Of a stretch of DNA of 32,619 bases, positions 8,408 to 18,297 are shown one piece after another (within the stretch, counting starts at the first letter, position 1; every line of letters begins with the position of its first letter). This DNA is from Isotricha intestinalis (Eukaryota; Ciliophora; Litostomatea; Vestibuliferida; Isotrichidae). The translations under genes were made by a program, and so were the position numbers. The notes under the pieces were generated by a model. It was not told where the DNA came from and did no database searches. It saw only the letters and a program-made list of their open reading frames with translations. The stretch spans positions 1-32,619 of the forward strand of contig JAJJLU010000542.1 in assembly GCA_023807065.1 (NCBI GenBank). Direction: 5' to 3'.

Positions 8408-10903
8408 ATGAATATTAATCTAATCTATGAAGAAAATAAATTCCAATTTGATATTCCTCAAGAAGTAACAATAGAATATATAAAAGGATTAAGTTCCAAC
8501 ATTTTTGGAAAAGGCTCATTTTTGGATTTATATTATCATGGAAAAAATTTGACTTTATTATCTGATAATACTTTATTAAAAGATATAATTGAAGAGGATG
8601 ATGATAATATTATAATAAATGTTCAAAAAAAGATAATTCAACATAAAAGAACAAATTCTTTTCCAAACGTTAATCATAATTCTACGAATAATTCACTTAA
8701 TTTAAATAATAATGAATATATTTTTCAATTATTAAAAATTAAATTCTCAAGGTTTGATAATCATTACTCAAATACAATAAAAGAAATTTCTTTATTTGAG
8801 GAAAATTTAGAAGAAAATTTAAATAAATTAAAAAAAATGTATAATGAATATAAAAAAACTATTAAAATTATTTCTCAAAAATTATCAAAATTTTATAATA
8901 ATTCTACTTATGAATCTTTAAAAGAAAAAATTGAAAAAAATATTGATTCAAAATTAATTAAAGAAGATGAATTAAATGATATAGCAGAACAAATTGAAAA
9001 ATGTATATTTAATTATAAATTTTTACAAACCCAATATAATTTTCAACAAAATATTATTTCTTATATTAATTTAAAAATAGAAGAATTGTTAAACTTTAAA
9101 AATAACTTAAATGAATTAGAAGAAAAGGAAGAATTTCATGATATTGTCAATCAATTAGAATTAATATTTAATGAATTAAATAATAATGTACCTTTATTTA
9201 AACCAATCAATTTAATATCAAGTTTGTTTAATATAAAATATGAATCATTTAATCTAGATTACTCATTTAATTTAAAAGATTTAAAAAATGCAATTGAAAA
9301 TAAAAGAAATATTGAAAATGAAACAAAAACATTGGTAAAAAATGATGATAATCTAAATGATAAAAAAATATTTAATTTAAAATCAAAAAATAATAATAAA
9401 CCATTTAATAATTTTACAATATCTCATATTAAAAATAATGAATCTCGAAATTTAAATAATTTAGATTTATTACCTTCATTTGCTTCAAAAAGTTTAAGTA
9501 ATAGACTTATAAATGATAAAGAAAAAAATCTTTATAAATTTAATTCTGTTCAAACTTTACCTAATAGGAGTTTATCTCCTAAACTTGATTTAATAAATGT
9601 TAAAGGTAATTATTTTACTAAACCAAAAATTATTGAAAAAGATAATCAAAATTTAAAAAAAAATTCTAAATATAAAAATGAAGAAAATAAGACAGATGAA
9701 GAGAAAAAGAACACTATTTTTCAAAGAGGAACATCTAAAAAGAAAACTATGGCTAATATAATTCTTGAACAAAAAAATAAAGAAATTGAATTGGAAGTTC
9801 AGTTATATAAAAATGAACAAAAAAATGAATCAAGTTCAGATACTTCAGAAAAAGATAAAGACAAAGACAAAGACAAAGAAAAAAATAATGAAAAAAATAA
9901 AGGTAAAATTAAAGAAAAAAATAAAGATATAGATAAAAATAAAAATAACAATATACCTAAAGAAAAATCTAAAGAAAAAAATAAAGAAAATAATGAGAAA
10001 AATCAAATAAAAAATGAGCAAAATCATAAGAATTTGATTCAAGGAGAAGAAAATAAAAAAAAAAAAATAGTAAATCATTATATTAAAGATTTAAATTCTG
10101 AAAAAAAAGATTTGAATTCAAGAAAATCAGAAAAGAAAAAAACAAAAGATGAAAATATATTATCTTTAACTAAAGATATAAATAAGATGAAAAAAACAGA
10201 AAAAAAAATTGACAAAGAAGAAGAAGATTTAAATCAATTAAATAATCCAATAAAAAATATAATAAAAATAACAAAAAATAAAAAAGTTAAAAATGAAAAA
10301 GAAGAAGAAAATCAATTAATTGAAAATGAAAAAATAAAAGAAAATAAAAAAACAAAAAAAAAAGAAAGACAAAAATTAAAAGAAGATTTAGAAATAAATA
10401 AAGAAAAAGAAAAAAAATTAAAAGATAAAAGAAATAATATAGAAAAAGATAAAGAATCTAAAACAGAAGAAAAAAAAGAAGATAAAGTAAAATTAGGTTT
10501 TCATAGAATAAAAACATCCCCTATACCTGGAAATGTCATTAATTTACCTAATTATGAATCTGTTAATGAAGATAAAAAATCATTTAAATCAAAAGATTTT
10601 ACAAAAGAAAATGTAGAACAATTAAAAGAAGAACTTTTAAGTCCAAAAAAAAATCAAAATAATACATCTAATTTCTTTAATGATAATAATAAAAATAAAA
10701 CAAATAATATAAATGATAGTAATAAAGAATTAATTTCAATGATTAATAGTATACCAAATGTAACTAATATTAATGAAAAATCTTTTGGAAAAGAAAGTAA
10801 TTATAATGAAAGTTTTATTGAAGAAAATAATGTTCAAAATGAACATTTAGGTAAAATTAAAAAAAAGAAAAAATCTAAGAATAAATTTGATTTTATTATA
10901 TAA
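8408..10903 (+). CDS. Ubiquitin-like, coiled-coil, K/E-rich protein
   Basis: The protein has 831 residues. Residues about 1-75 have the pattern of a ubiquitin-like beta-grasp domain (alternating strands, a helix near EYIKGLSSNIFG, the YYHGKNL turn). Residues about 95-270 are predicted helical coiled coil. From about 470 to 700 the chain is low-complexity, dominated by K, E, N and D, including repeated KD and KEKNKE units, and it ends in a basic KKKKKSKNKF cluster. No catalytic motif is seen. It could be a scaffold or an RNA- or microtubule-associated protein, but no specific family was recognised. The antisense open frame over 9845-10078 is a by-product of the A-rich repeats. Start ATG 8408, stop TAA. 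Confidence 0.75.
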   Translation: MNINLIYEENKFQFDIPQEVTIEYIKGLSSNIFGKGSFLDLYYHGKNLTLLSDNTLLKDIIEEDDDNIIINVQKKIIQHKRTNSFPNVNHNSTNNSLNLNNNEYIFQLLKIKFSRFDNHYSNTIKEISLFEENLEENLNKLKKMYNEYKKTIKIISQKLSKFYNNSTYESLKEKIEKNIDSKLIKEDELNDIAEQIEKCIFNYKFLQTQYNFQQNIISYINLKIEELLNFKNNLNELEEKEEFHDIVNQLELIFNELNNNVPLFKPINLISSLFNIKYESFNLDYSFNLKDLKNAIENKRNIENETKTLVKNDDNLNDKKIFNLKSKNNNKPFNNFTISHIKNNESRNLNNLDLLPSFASKSLSNRLINDKEKNLYKFNSVQTLPNRSLSPKLDLINVKGNYFTKPKIIEKDNQNLKKNSKYKNEENKTDEEKKNTIFQRGTSKKKTMANIILEQKNKEIELEVQLYKNEQKNESSSDTSEKDKDKDKDKEKNNEKNKGKIKEKNKDIDKNKNNNIPKEKSKEKNKENNEKNQIKNEQNHKNLIQGEENKKKKIVNHYIKDLNSEKKDLNSRKSEKKKTKDENILSLTKDINKMKKTEKKIDKEEEDLNQLNNPIKNIIKITKNKKVKNEKEEENQLIENEKIKENKKTKKKERQKLKEDLEINKEKEKKLKDKRNNIEKDKESKTEEKKEDKVKLGFHRIKTSPIPGNVINLPNYESVNEDKKSFKSKDFTKENVEQLKEELLSPKKNQNNTSNFFNDNNKNKTNNINDSNKELISMINSIPNVTNINEKSFGKESNYNESFIEENNVQNEHLGKIKKKKKSKNKFDFII

Positions 10904-11014
10904 AAAAGTAGTTTAATATTATAATGTATATGAAATATTATAATTAAATAATTTAAATATTAAGAAAGAAAATATTAATTAATAAAAAATAATTAAAAAA
11001 AATTAAATAAAATT

Positions 11015-11797
11015 TTAACAAGCACATTTTTTCTTATTTTTATTGTTATCCTGAGAATGATGAACTCCATTAATAGTTAAACCAGGAGGAGGATTATTAT
11101 TATTATTATTAATAATTCCATTATTATTATTTCTAACAATATCATAAATAGAATTTTGTTCTTTATTCTTATTAGTATTTTCCAATTCATTTACCAAAGC
11201 ATTTTTATCATCAATTTCTAATTGTGTAAAAAAAGGTAATTCACTAATACAAGTATAAAACATTTTATTAATATTTTCACAAGTTTTTGCTGAAGTTTCA
11301 AAAAATAATAAATTTTCTTTATCAGCTAATTCTTTTCCTTCTTGTTCTTGAACTTCTCTAGGTAAATCAAGTTTATTTCCACATAACACTAATAATGCAT
11401 TATCAGTATTAACTTGTTTAATAAAACTAATCCAAGTATTTAAATTTAAAAAAGTAGATTTTTTAGAAATATCATATATAATAAAAACTATACTTGATCC
11501 TCTTACATATGATGGAATTAATGCTTTATATCTTTCTTGACCTGCCGAATCCCAAAATTGAAGTTTTATTGAATTTTCTTTATATTCTATTGTTTTTGTT
11601 GCAAAGTCTACTCCTATTGTTGGCTATTTTTTTTTAAATTTTTTTATATAAATTTATTTTACATCATATCCTTCTTTAAAATCTGTTGATATGAAACGAT
11701 TCATAATTGAAGTTTTTCCTACAAATATATCTCCAACAAATACCATTTTATAACGAATTGTCATTACGCTTGTACCTAAATCTTCGGTGTCATTCAT
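11015..11797 (-). CDS. Rab6-type small GTPase (two exons)
   Basis: A Ras-superfamily GTPase of 247 residues that regulates membrane traffic, Golgi-related if truly Rab6-like. Exon 1 is 11663-11797 and exon 2 is 11015-11623, joined in phase 0 across a 39-base GT-AG intron. Motifs in order are the P-loop GDIFVGKTS, the switch I region ending PTIGVDF, switch II WDSAGQERY (the usual DTAGQE has S for T), GNKLD, and ETSAK. The CAC C-terminus is a CxC geranylgeranylation signal. RYKALIPSYVRGSS resembles Rab6. The C-terminal hypervariable region carries an Asn run before PPPG. Reading without the intron would leave only a truncated protein lacking the P-loop. Start MNDTEDLG, stop TAA. It is divergent from the INTS3 gene. 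Confidence 0.92.
11624..11662 (-). other. 39-base GT-AG intron in the Rab gene
   Basis: On the minus strand the intron begins GTAAAATAAA and ends AAAATAG. It contains in-frame stop codons, and its removal joins KEGYD to PTIGVDF exactly where Rab proteins have these residues contiguous. Confidence 0.93.
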
Positions 11798-12019
11798 TTT
11801 TTTTTATTTTTTTTTTTGTTTGATTTTTTTTTTTTTGATTAAAAAGTTTTTAAATTTACTAGATTTGGTTAAATCAGATAAATTTTAAATTATAAAATTA
11901 ATTCATCAAAAAAAGGAATTATATATTTTATAAAAAATATGAAATTAATCATTTAAAGATTAAAGATATTGAAATGTTTAAAACTTATTTTATTTGAAAA
12001 TATAAAAATGATATTATAC

Positions 12020-12037
12020 TTGAGTATTAATACTCAA
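12020..12037. repeat. 18-base perfect palindrome
   Basis: TTGAGTATTAATACTCAA is identical to its reverse complement. A palindrome of this kind in a divergent promoter gap could be a dimeric factor site, but no function is shown by the sequence. Confidence 0.6.
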
Positions 12038-12096
12038 TTTGACTATCAGAGGTTTAAAAATAAAAGTCAAAATAAAAAAATAATGTCATTAATTTA

Positions 12097-12149
12097 GACA
12101 TTGAATATCCTGAATATTATAATCATAATTCTTTCAAAAATTCAATGTC
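12097..12149. repeat. 10-base inverted repeat with 33-base spacer
   Basis: GACATTGAAT (12097-12106) is mirrored by ATTCAATGTC (12140-12149). The first arm can instead pair with the AATGTC just upstream (about 12082-12087), so the two foldings compete. Confidence 0.5.
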
Positions 12150-12598
12150 AATTATAATGATATATTATAACAAAAACAAATAATTTTAAGTTAGGGAAGA
12201 TATTCTATATATGGAAATTTTGGTATAAAAAAGAATATCATTGCCAAAATTAACTTTTAAAAAAAAAGTTTTTAAATTTATTTTTTATTATTTTTTTTTA
12301 ATAACAATTTAATAAATATTTAGTTTTATCTCCTATAATGATTTAATATTAAAATTCGAATCTTCTTTATTGTTCTTTTCTTAATTAATTATATTAGTAT
12401 TTTTTCTCAAAGAAAAAAATATTATAATTGATTATGAAAACAAAGAAAATTTTATGAAGTGACAGTTAAATAATATACATAATAAATCTGAAGAAAAAAG
12501 AAAAGAACTTATTATGGACATAAAGAAATTTAATATTATTCTAAAAAAATTATAATAATTTTTAATTCTTTTTTAAATTAAAAATATTATTTCAATAA

Positions 12599-15500
12599 AT
12601 GTCTAGTAGTAATAAATTAGATAATAGAGGAAATACTGATACAAAAGAACCTCAATTTATAAAATTAAAAAGTCAATATGAAGAACAAATTGAAAAATCA
12701 TTTAACTATTATATTAATTTAACTAAAAATACAAATAATAATAGAGAAAAAACAGAAAAAATCCAAAAATGTATTAAAAATGATAATAATAACTACATAA
12801 TAATAATGGAAGCTCTATTATATGGAATTTTATATGATTCATCAAATAGTGAAATATATTTTAAATATTTATTAGAAATTAATAAAGATAATTTTGATTA
12901 TTTTTTAGAGGCATTAAAAACTTTAATTGATCTAAGTCATATGGATTTACCACATTCAATTTTCATGCAAATATATATTTTATTTGATAAAGTAATTCAC
13001 TCTAATAATTCGAAATTATGTGAAATTTTAAATTTACTTTGTAGATGTATTTATCCTAATAGCCAATTACTTTATGTAGATAATACAACAAATTCAAATG
13101 ATTATTTAGATTTCTTAAGATTTTTAGATAAAAAAGTTCAATTTATTGTAGATATATCAAATATAGTAAATGGTATAAATATTGTAGGATGTGTTTTTAT
13201 CAAAATCCTTCGTTTATTAACAGAAACTCATTTTTATATTACAAAAAAAAATGGTGAAAATTATAAAAAATTAAATATATCTCCAGAAGAATCAAAAATA
13301 TATGAAGAAATATACCAACTTCAAATAGGAATAATAACAAAATTTTTTAATCAAGCAAGAGATAAAGTATATAAAATAGGAAAAGAATTAATAAGAATAA
13401 TAATTCAATTAGCAAGAGCAGATATTGATATAATTAATCAAATATTAGAAGATATATCTAAAAATAATAAATATAATGAAATATTGAATGTTCAATATTA
13501 TACAGGATATAATTTATATGCATTAATGCAAATTCCTCCATTAATGGAAAAAATGATTATATATATTTTAACAAAAGTAATTAAATCAAGTGGAAATTAT
13601 GTTATTTATTTTAAATGGATTTTAAAAAAATTTTCAATAGAACATTCAATAGGACAAACTATAATAGTTGATATTGCAAGATATATAATAACTTGTTCAT
13701 ATTTTTATAAACAAAATCCAACTGAAAAAGATCCTACTCCAAGATGGTTGATTTTATGTTATATTTTAAAAACATTAAAAAATAATCTTTTAAGTTCAGA
13801 AGTCAAACAAAGCATATTTTTTGATTGGATAACTTTTAAAAGACAAAAAGACCAAATAGATGTTATAGAACCTGGAATTTTAGCAATTTTTGTAAATGCA
13901 AAAGATTATCCAGATATTTCATTAGAATTAATTGAATTTTTAGATTATTATTGTGATTGTTTTGATAGAGAAAATTCAAAAAATATTAGAGATTGTGTTT
14001 ATGAAGCAATGAAACTTTGCCAAGATAAAGGAGTTATTAAAAATTTAAATGATTTAACTTATCAAATTCATAGTAGACCTGATATTATGAAAAAATATAA
14101 AAATTTAATTAAATATAATGAACAACAAACTAATTTTGAAATTTTGATTGATACTCCTCAAATCCCTAATTCAAATAATAATGTTGGTGATAAAAAAATA
14201 TTTATAAAAAATATTAATTATATTGGAAATAATAATAGAAATGATAATAGTTTTGATTCTCAAAAATTATTATCTCCTGATTCAAAAAATAAATCTTTTG
14301 ATGAAGAAATTAATACAAATATAAAATTTTCTCCTCCTTATAATAAAGAAGAAGTTTCTAACATTGAAATCAATTTAAAAAGTGAACAAGAAAATAAATT
14401 AAATATATTTAACAATGAAAATAAAGTTGATGTTAATGAAGAATATACTATTTCTCAAGATTTTTATAATTTAATTCCTTCAACAACTTTAAATAATTTT
14501 ATTCATATGAAAAGTACAAATACTTTTAAAGCTTTATTATTGGATTTATGTAAAAAAGTTTTTAAACAATTAAAAGAAAAAAATTCAAGTTATGAATCTA
14601 AATTAACTGCTTTAGAACCTAAAATTACATCATGTCATATTAATTTTGCAAAATTTTTTTTAAATAATTTTAAAGATGAAATATTACTTTATTTTGATAA
14701 TTATACTATAAATAATAATAAACTTTATATATCTCAAATACTTTTTGAAGTTGCTTTTAATAGTTTTAATGAAATTAATTGTAATTTTTATTGTGATTTA
14801 ATTAGAAAAATATTAGAAATTTATCCTCCTTTTATTGTCTCTCTTATAATGTATTTATTAACTAATATTCATTCTCAAATATCTGAAAATATTCCAGAAA
14901 AAGAATTATATGATATTTTATATAAATTTTATGTTAAAATTTTTAATTTTAATCTTGATTTAGCCAAAGAAAAACTTATAATCTTTTTTAATACTTGTGT
15001 TGAAAAATTTAATTTAGAAATTATTAATTTTTTTGTTGAAAATAATGGTTTAAGAATATTTAATACATTATTTAAAGATGAATCTGAAATTATAATAAAT
15101 ATTACATCATATGCAAGTTTCCAAAGTATTAATGTAATTAATTTAGATTTAATTTATGATAGGTATATTTTATTTGATACTAATATTTATAATATTATTA
15201 AAGTTAGTTTAGAACTTACTCAAGCTGAACAAAATAAATTATGGTCAATGATACTTTCACAAAGAAAAATTCCTTCTGCTAATATAAAAGATTATATAGA
15301 AAATTTTATTCAATTTTCTAATGAATTATATAATAAAAATACTCCTAAAATAATTTTTGATTGCTTTTTTAATCATTTTTCTATAAGTTTAAGAAATTTA
15401 TTTTCTCAATATATTACAATGAACAAATCTATTGGAGGAAATTTATTATATTGTCTTTTTAATTTTAACCCCATATTTAAGGATTATATATATCATATTT

Positions 15501-15739
15501 TTGTTTTAATTTTCACTGATTTTCCAATTTATAAATCAGAGTCTTTTCATTTAATAATTAAAGATTATATTGATACTTATTTTAAAGAAGCAAATCAAAT
15601 GAATAATTTTAAAGAATTTGTAATGCATTTTATGAAAATGGAAACATTGTCTTCAAATAAAAAAGTTGATTATCACTTTTTTGACATATCAGGAAAGTAT
15701 TCAATCGATGAAATGAAAAATACTTTAAAAAAAATATAA
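12599..15739 (+). CDS. INTS3: Integrator complex subunit 3 homologue
   Basis: INTS3 is a helical-repeat subunit of the nuclear Integrator complex, which cleaves nascent RNA polymerase II transcripts (snRNA 3' ends and promoter-proximal transcripts); in animals it also joins the SOSS single-strand DNA complex. The 1046-residue length matches the family. Recognisable blocks are EALLYGILYD with SNSEIYF (about 73-90), and PTPRWLILCYILKTLKNNL, FFDWITF and IEPGILAIF (about 380-435), which align with the animal LPRWAIIGWLL, FYDWLFF and IEPAILV series. A low-complexity Asn/Ser linker (about 520-640) follows, then a C-terminal helical half resembling the INTS3 C-terminal domain, with ELTQAEQNKLWSMIL. 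The identification is from remembered family pattern, not from a search. Start ATG 12599, stop TAA. Confidence 0.82.
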   Translation: MSSSNKLDNRGNTDTKEPQFIKLKSQYEEQIEKSFNYYINLTKNTNNNREKTEKIQKCIKNDNNNYIIIMEALLYGILYDSSNSEIYFKYLLEINKDNFDYFLEALKTLIDLSHMDLPHSIFMQIYILFDKVIHSNNSKLCEILNLLCRCIYPNSQLLYVDNTTNSNDYLDFLRFLDKKVQFIVDISNIVNGINIVGCVFIKILRLLTETHFYITKKNGENYKKLNISPEESKIYEEIYQLQIGIITKFFNQARDKVYKIGKELIRIIIQLARADIDIINQILEDISKNNKYNEILNVQYYTGYNLYALMQIPPLMEKMIIYILTKVIKSSGNYVIYFKWILKKFSIEHSIGQTIIVDIARYIITCSYFYKQNPTEKDPTPRWLILCYILKTLKNNLLSSEVKQSIFFDWITFKRQKDQIDVIEPGILAIFVNAKDYPDISLELIEFLDYYCDCFDRENSKNIRDCVYEAMKLCQDKGVIKNLNDLTYQIHSRPDIMKKYKNLIKYNEQQTNFEILIDTPQIPNSNNNVGDKKIFIKNINYIGNNNRNDNSFDSQKLLSPDSKNKSFDEEINTNIKFSPPYNKEEVSNIEINLKSEQENKLNIFNNENKVDVNEEYTISQDFYNLIPSTTLNNFIHMKSTNTFKALLLDLCKKVFKQLKEKNSSYESKLTALEPKITSCHINFAKFFLNNFKDEILLYFDNYTINNNKLYISQILFEVAFNSFNEINCNFYCDLIRKILEIYPPFIVSLIMYLLTNIHSQISENIPEKELYDILYKFYVKIFNFNLDLAKEKLIIFFNTCVEKFNLEIINFFVENNGLRIFNTLFKDESEIIINITSYASFQSINVINLDLIYDRYILFDTNIYNIIKVSLELTQAEQNKLWSMILSQRKIPSANIKDYIENFIQFSNELYNKNTPKIIFDCFFNHFSISLRNLFSQYITMNKSIGGNLLYCLFNFNPIFKDYIYHIFVLIFTDFPIYKSESFHLIIKDYIDTYFKEANQMNNFKEFVMHFMKMETLSSNKKVDYHFFDISGKYSIDEMKNTLKKI

Positions 15740-15992
15740 TTGTTTGTCTTAATTAAAAAATAAATAAAATAAGTTTGAAATTAAACATAATTCATATTAC
15801 TTTTCAATATTTATTTATATTATTATATAATATTTCTATTTATAATAAAATTATCCATATATAATTATTTAATTACTTTAATATTTAGTATTCATTTATA
15901 AAGGCTTCTAATTTTTCAATTTGAATTTCTCATAATTAATTTATATATTTTTGCGTTTTATATTTGATATAAATTTACAAACAATTTATATT

Positions 15993-16499
15993 TTAATTCA
16001 TTGAAAATTTTCGAGTATTTTTAAGTTCTTCTTCTGTTATTTTTTTTAGATTCAAAGAAGCCCTTCTTATTCTTTTTGACAAAAACATTTTTTTATAAAT
16101 GTGAGTGTTTTCAGTTTTACATTCATCCATAGAATATTTTCTATAATTACACTCTTCTTTTTGATAATGGGAAACCTCGTTTGGAGTAATTGATTTATTA
16201 TATTCATTAATAAAATTGTTTTTCATTTTTTTATGTAAATCGATAAATTGATGATTAATATCATTAATCATATTTGGATCATTTAAATTTGAGTTTGATA
16301 TTTTTTCAATAATTTCGTTTATATTTAAAGGTTCTTTTAAAGGATAATATTTTGATTTTTCTGAAATTATATAATCAGATTTGCAATATTCATAATGCAA
16401 TGAAAAATTTTCTCTTGGAATTTTTTCATTACATATATAACAAATTATACAATTTTTAGTTTCTGGAGTTGAGATCGTTGATGGTGATTCTGAATTCAT
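15993..16499 (-). CDS. Small protein with an N-terminal C2HC zinc finger
   Basis: The protein has 168 residues. CYICNEKIPRENFSLHYEYC (C20, C23, H35, C39) is a C2HC zinc-binding motif of the type found in ubiquitin-binding (UBZ-like) and other short zinc fingers. The remainder is polar and helical, with a basic SKRIRRASLNLKK segment near the C-terminus. No catalytic motif is seen. It converges with INTS3 and diverges from the small membrane protein at 16672. Start ATG, stop TAA. A ubiquitin-binding role is only suggested. Confidence 0.75.
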   Translation of the reverse strand: MNSESPSTISTPETKNCIICYICNEKIPRENFSLHYEYCKSDYIISEKSKYYPLKEPLNINEIIEKISNSNLNDPNMINDINHQFIDLHKKMKNNFINEYNKSITPNEVSHYQKEECNYRKYSMDECKTENTHIYKKMFLSKRIRRASLNLKKITEEELKNTRKFSMN

Positions 16500-16671
16500 T
16501 TTTTTTATTATTTAATAATGTTGTTTTCTTATATATTTTTTTTTCTTAGAGGTAATTGATTCTAAGTATACTATAAAAAATATATTATTTATATTTTTTT
16601 TTAAGAACATTTTTTTAAAAAAGAATAATTATTTATTTAAAATTTTAATTTTTATATATTTATTGTTTAAT

Positions 16672-16914
16672 ATGTTTCCTTTTAATTATATTCCTGAAAC
16701 AATAGACCCAAAACTTAGGAAAATCCTTATTATATTAATAACAATTCAATTTATAAGTTTCTTAGCTTTTATAATTCTCTTAACTTATCAACATATTAAT
16801 AAAAAAAAAGAAGCAAAACAAAAAGAAATGCCAAATAAATCATTAGAAGAAAAAAATGAGACATCAGAATCTCATAAAGATGAATCAAAACCCAATAAAA
16901 AAAAAAGAGAATAA
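16672..16914 (+). CDS. Small single-pass membrane protein
   Basis: The protein has 80 residues from ATG 16672. A TTG three codons upstream also keeps the frame but is not a likely start. One clear membrane helix spans about residues 19-41 (ILIILITIQFISFLAFIILL), followed by a highly charged K/E-rich tail ending KPNKKKRE. The short N-terminus, single helix and charged cytosolic tail resemble small integral membrane proteins, but no family was recognised. Stop TAA, doubled in frame. It converges with the gene at 16979-17860. Confidence 0.65.
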   Translation: MFPFNYIPETIDPKLRKILIILITIQFISFLAFIILLTYQHINKKKEAKQKEMPNKSLEEKNETSESHKDESKPNKKKRE

Positions 16915-16978
16915 ATAAATAAAAAAAATTTAAAAAATTATATTATAATAAACTTTGCTGAAAAAATATAAATTTTTA

Positions 16979-17860
16979 CTACTTTTTTTTCCCTTTTGCT
17001 TTAGGATTTCCTCCTTTTGGATTTTTATCAATATTTTTAACTTCTTGATCTTTTTTTCCAATATTAGGGAAATAATCATTTAAAATAGTTTTTTCCCAAT
17101 CAGTAATAGTTTTTCCAACATAATTATTATCAAATTCACTTTCTTCATTTTTTACTTTATTTTTCCAAATTTTTTTAGGATCCAAAGTAGGAATATTTAA
17201 ATCAATAGTTTCATAAAAATTATAACCTTTCTTACTTTGAGTTTTATTATAATTAATTCTATTAGTACTTCCAGGAATTAAACCACCATCATGAAAAAAT
17301 CTAGGAAATTGTTCACTTAATTTATAGTATTTATCTCCTGGAACTCTTAAATCAAAACCATTTCTTTGTTGAATTAAACTATATATTCTCATTTTACCTC
17401 CAATTTCTTTTTCTAAACTTGTTTCTTTTTCAGAACAATAATTTCCATTTGGTTTAAATGTTTTTAAATAGTATGGTTGAGGAATAATTTCATATCCATA
17501 TTTAGGATCAAAATGTCTTCTTTGATAATCATTTTTTATTTCAGTAAATTGAATATCTACTTTCTTTATTCCTGTTTTTTTTTCTTCAATATTCATTTGG
17601 CCTTTTTTTTGAGGAAAAGGTCTTCTTCCTGGTTTAAATATACTTTCATTTGAATATCCTCTTGGAAATTGCCTTTTACCAAATTGATTTTTATATATTC
17701 CATCATCAAATATTCTTGCTGTTACCGTTGCTGGACGAATTATTCTTACTGAACCTTCCCAATGATTTGATTTTATCCCTGGCCATTCACCATATGTTTT
17801 TGCTGGGTGACCATCTATTAAATATTGCCTTTGTGGAACTGTTTCGTAGGTTATTTCCAT
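16979..17860 (-). CDS. Uncharacterised basic protein, P/G/Y-rich
   Basis: The 293-residue soluble protein has no signal peptide or membrane helix. It is rich in aromatic, Pro, Gly and Lys residues and contains WPGIKSNHWEGSVRIIRP and FDPKYGYEIIPQPYY. The lysine-rich end is NPKGGNPKAKGKKK. It is not low-complexity over most of its length, so it should be a real conserved protein. The style (scattered Pro/Gly/Tyr turns, basic) resembles microtubule-lumen or axonemal proteins, which is inference only. Start ATG 17860, stop TAA. The opposite-strand frame at 17650-17868 is a shadow. Confidence 0.7.
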   Translation of the reverse strand: MEITYETVPQRQYLIDGHPAKTYGEWPGIKSNHWEGSVRIIRPATVTARIFDDGIYKNQFGKRQFPRGYSNESIFKPGRRPFPQKKGQMNIEEKKTGIKKVDIQFTEIKNDYQRRHFDPKYGYEIIPQPYYLKTFKPNGNYCSEKETSLEKEIGGKMRIYSLIQQRNGFDLRVPGDKYYKLSEQFPRFFHDGGLIPGSTNRINYNKTQSKKGYNFYETIDLNIPTLDPKKIWKNKVKNEESEFDNNYVGKTITDWEKTILNDYFPNIGKKDQEVKNIDKNPKGGNPKAKGKKK

Positions 17861-18297
17861 TTTTTTAAATTTTTTTTTTAGGTTATTTTTAATTATTATT
17901 TTGAATATATAATTTTTTCTTTTTAATTTAGAAAATTATTTTCACTTTCTTTTTTAAATCTATTTCCCTGTTTTAATTTTCAAAATGAAATTTTATAATT
18001 TTTTCTATTTTATTTTAGCTCTGTGATATCCTTGTCTAGCATTTATACTTTACATCATATAATTAGAGTTTTTTTGTTGTTTGTTTAAAATGGATTGTTA
18101 TCATTTGAATCAAATTGACCCTTCAGGAATTATGAATTGAAAGTAGGTTATTCGCAAAAATAGAGCTATAAAAAATTTAGAAAAATGTTGATGAAAAAAA
18201 TAAATATTATGAAGGGTTAAGTTTAATTTTGAAATAGTTTTTTAATTTTTTTTGATATTTATAAAGAAACCTTAAATAATATATATTTTAATTGTTT
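17861..18297. other. Intergenic region with a long-range inverted repeat
   Basis: This 437-base gap lies upstream of the 293-residue gene. TAGCTCT (from about 18016) pairs with AGAGCTA (ending about 18167), enclosing roughly 140 bases that are less AT-rich than the surroundings. They include weak box A-like (TAGCTCTGTGATATCC) and box B-like (TTTGAATC) matches. No tRNA cloverleaf could be built. Nothing else was recognised. Confidence 0.35.

Larger units (their letters stand above)
11798..12598. other. Divergent intergenic region rich in inverted repeats
   Basis: An 800-base gap lies between the Rab gene (-) and INTS3 (+). It holds an 18-base perfect palindrome (12020-12037) and several overlapping inverted repeats between about 12082 and 12250. 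These include GACATTGAAT/ATTCAATGTC, GATATTC/GAATATC and ATTTTGG/CCAAAAT. No protein frame was recognised. Confidence 0.5.

Noticed and set aside
9845..10078. Minus-strand Phe/Ile-rich 77-residue frame.
   Set aside because: It is a shadow of the K/E-rich repeats of the ubiquitin-like protein gene.
16663..16671. TTG start for the small membrane protein.
   Set aside because: Non-ATG starts are unlikely in a eukaryotic nuclear gene, and an ATG follows three codons later.
18016..18100. tRNA with anticodon TTA (a UAA-reading tRNA) within the 18016-18167 segment.
   Set aside because: The anticodon stem does not pair with a seven-base loop, position 37 would be a pyrimidine, and no acceptor stem exists.
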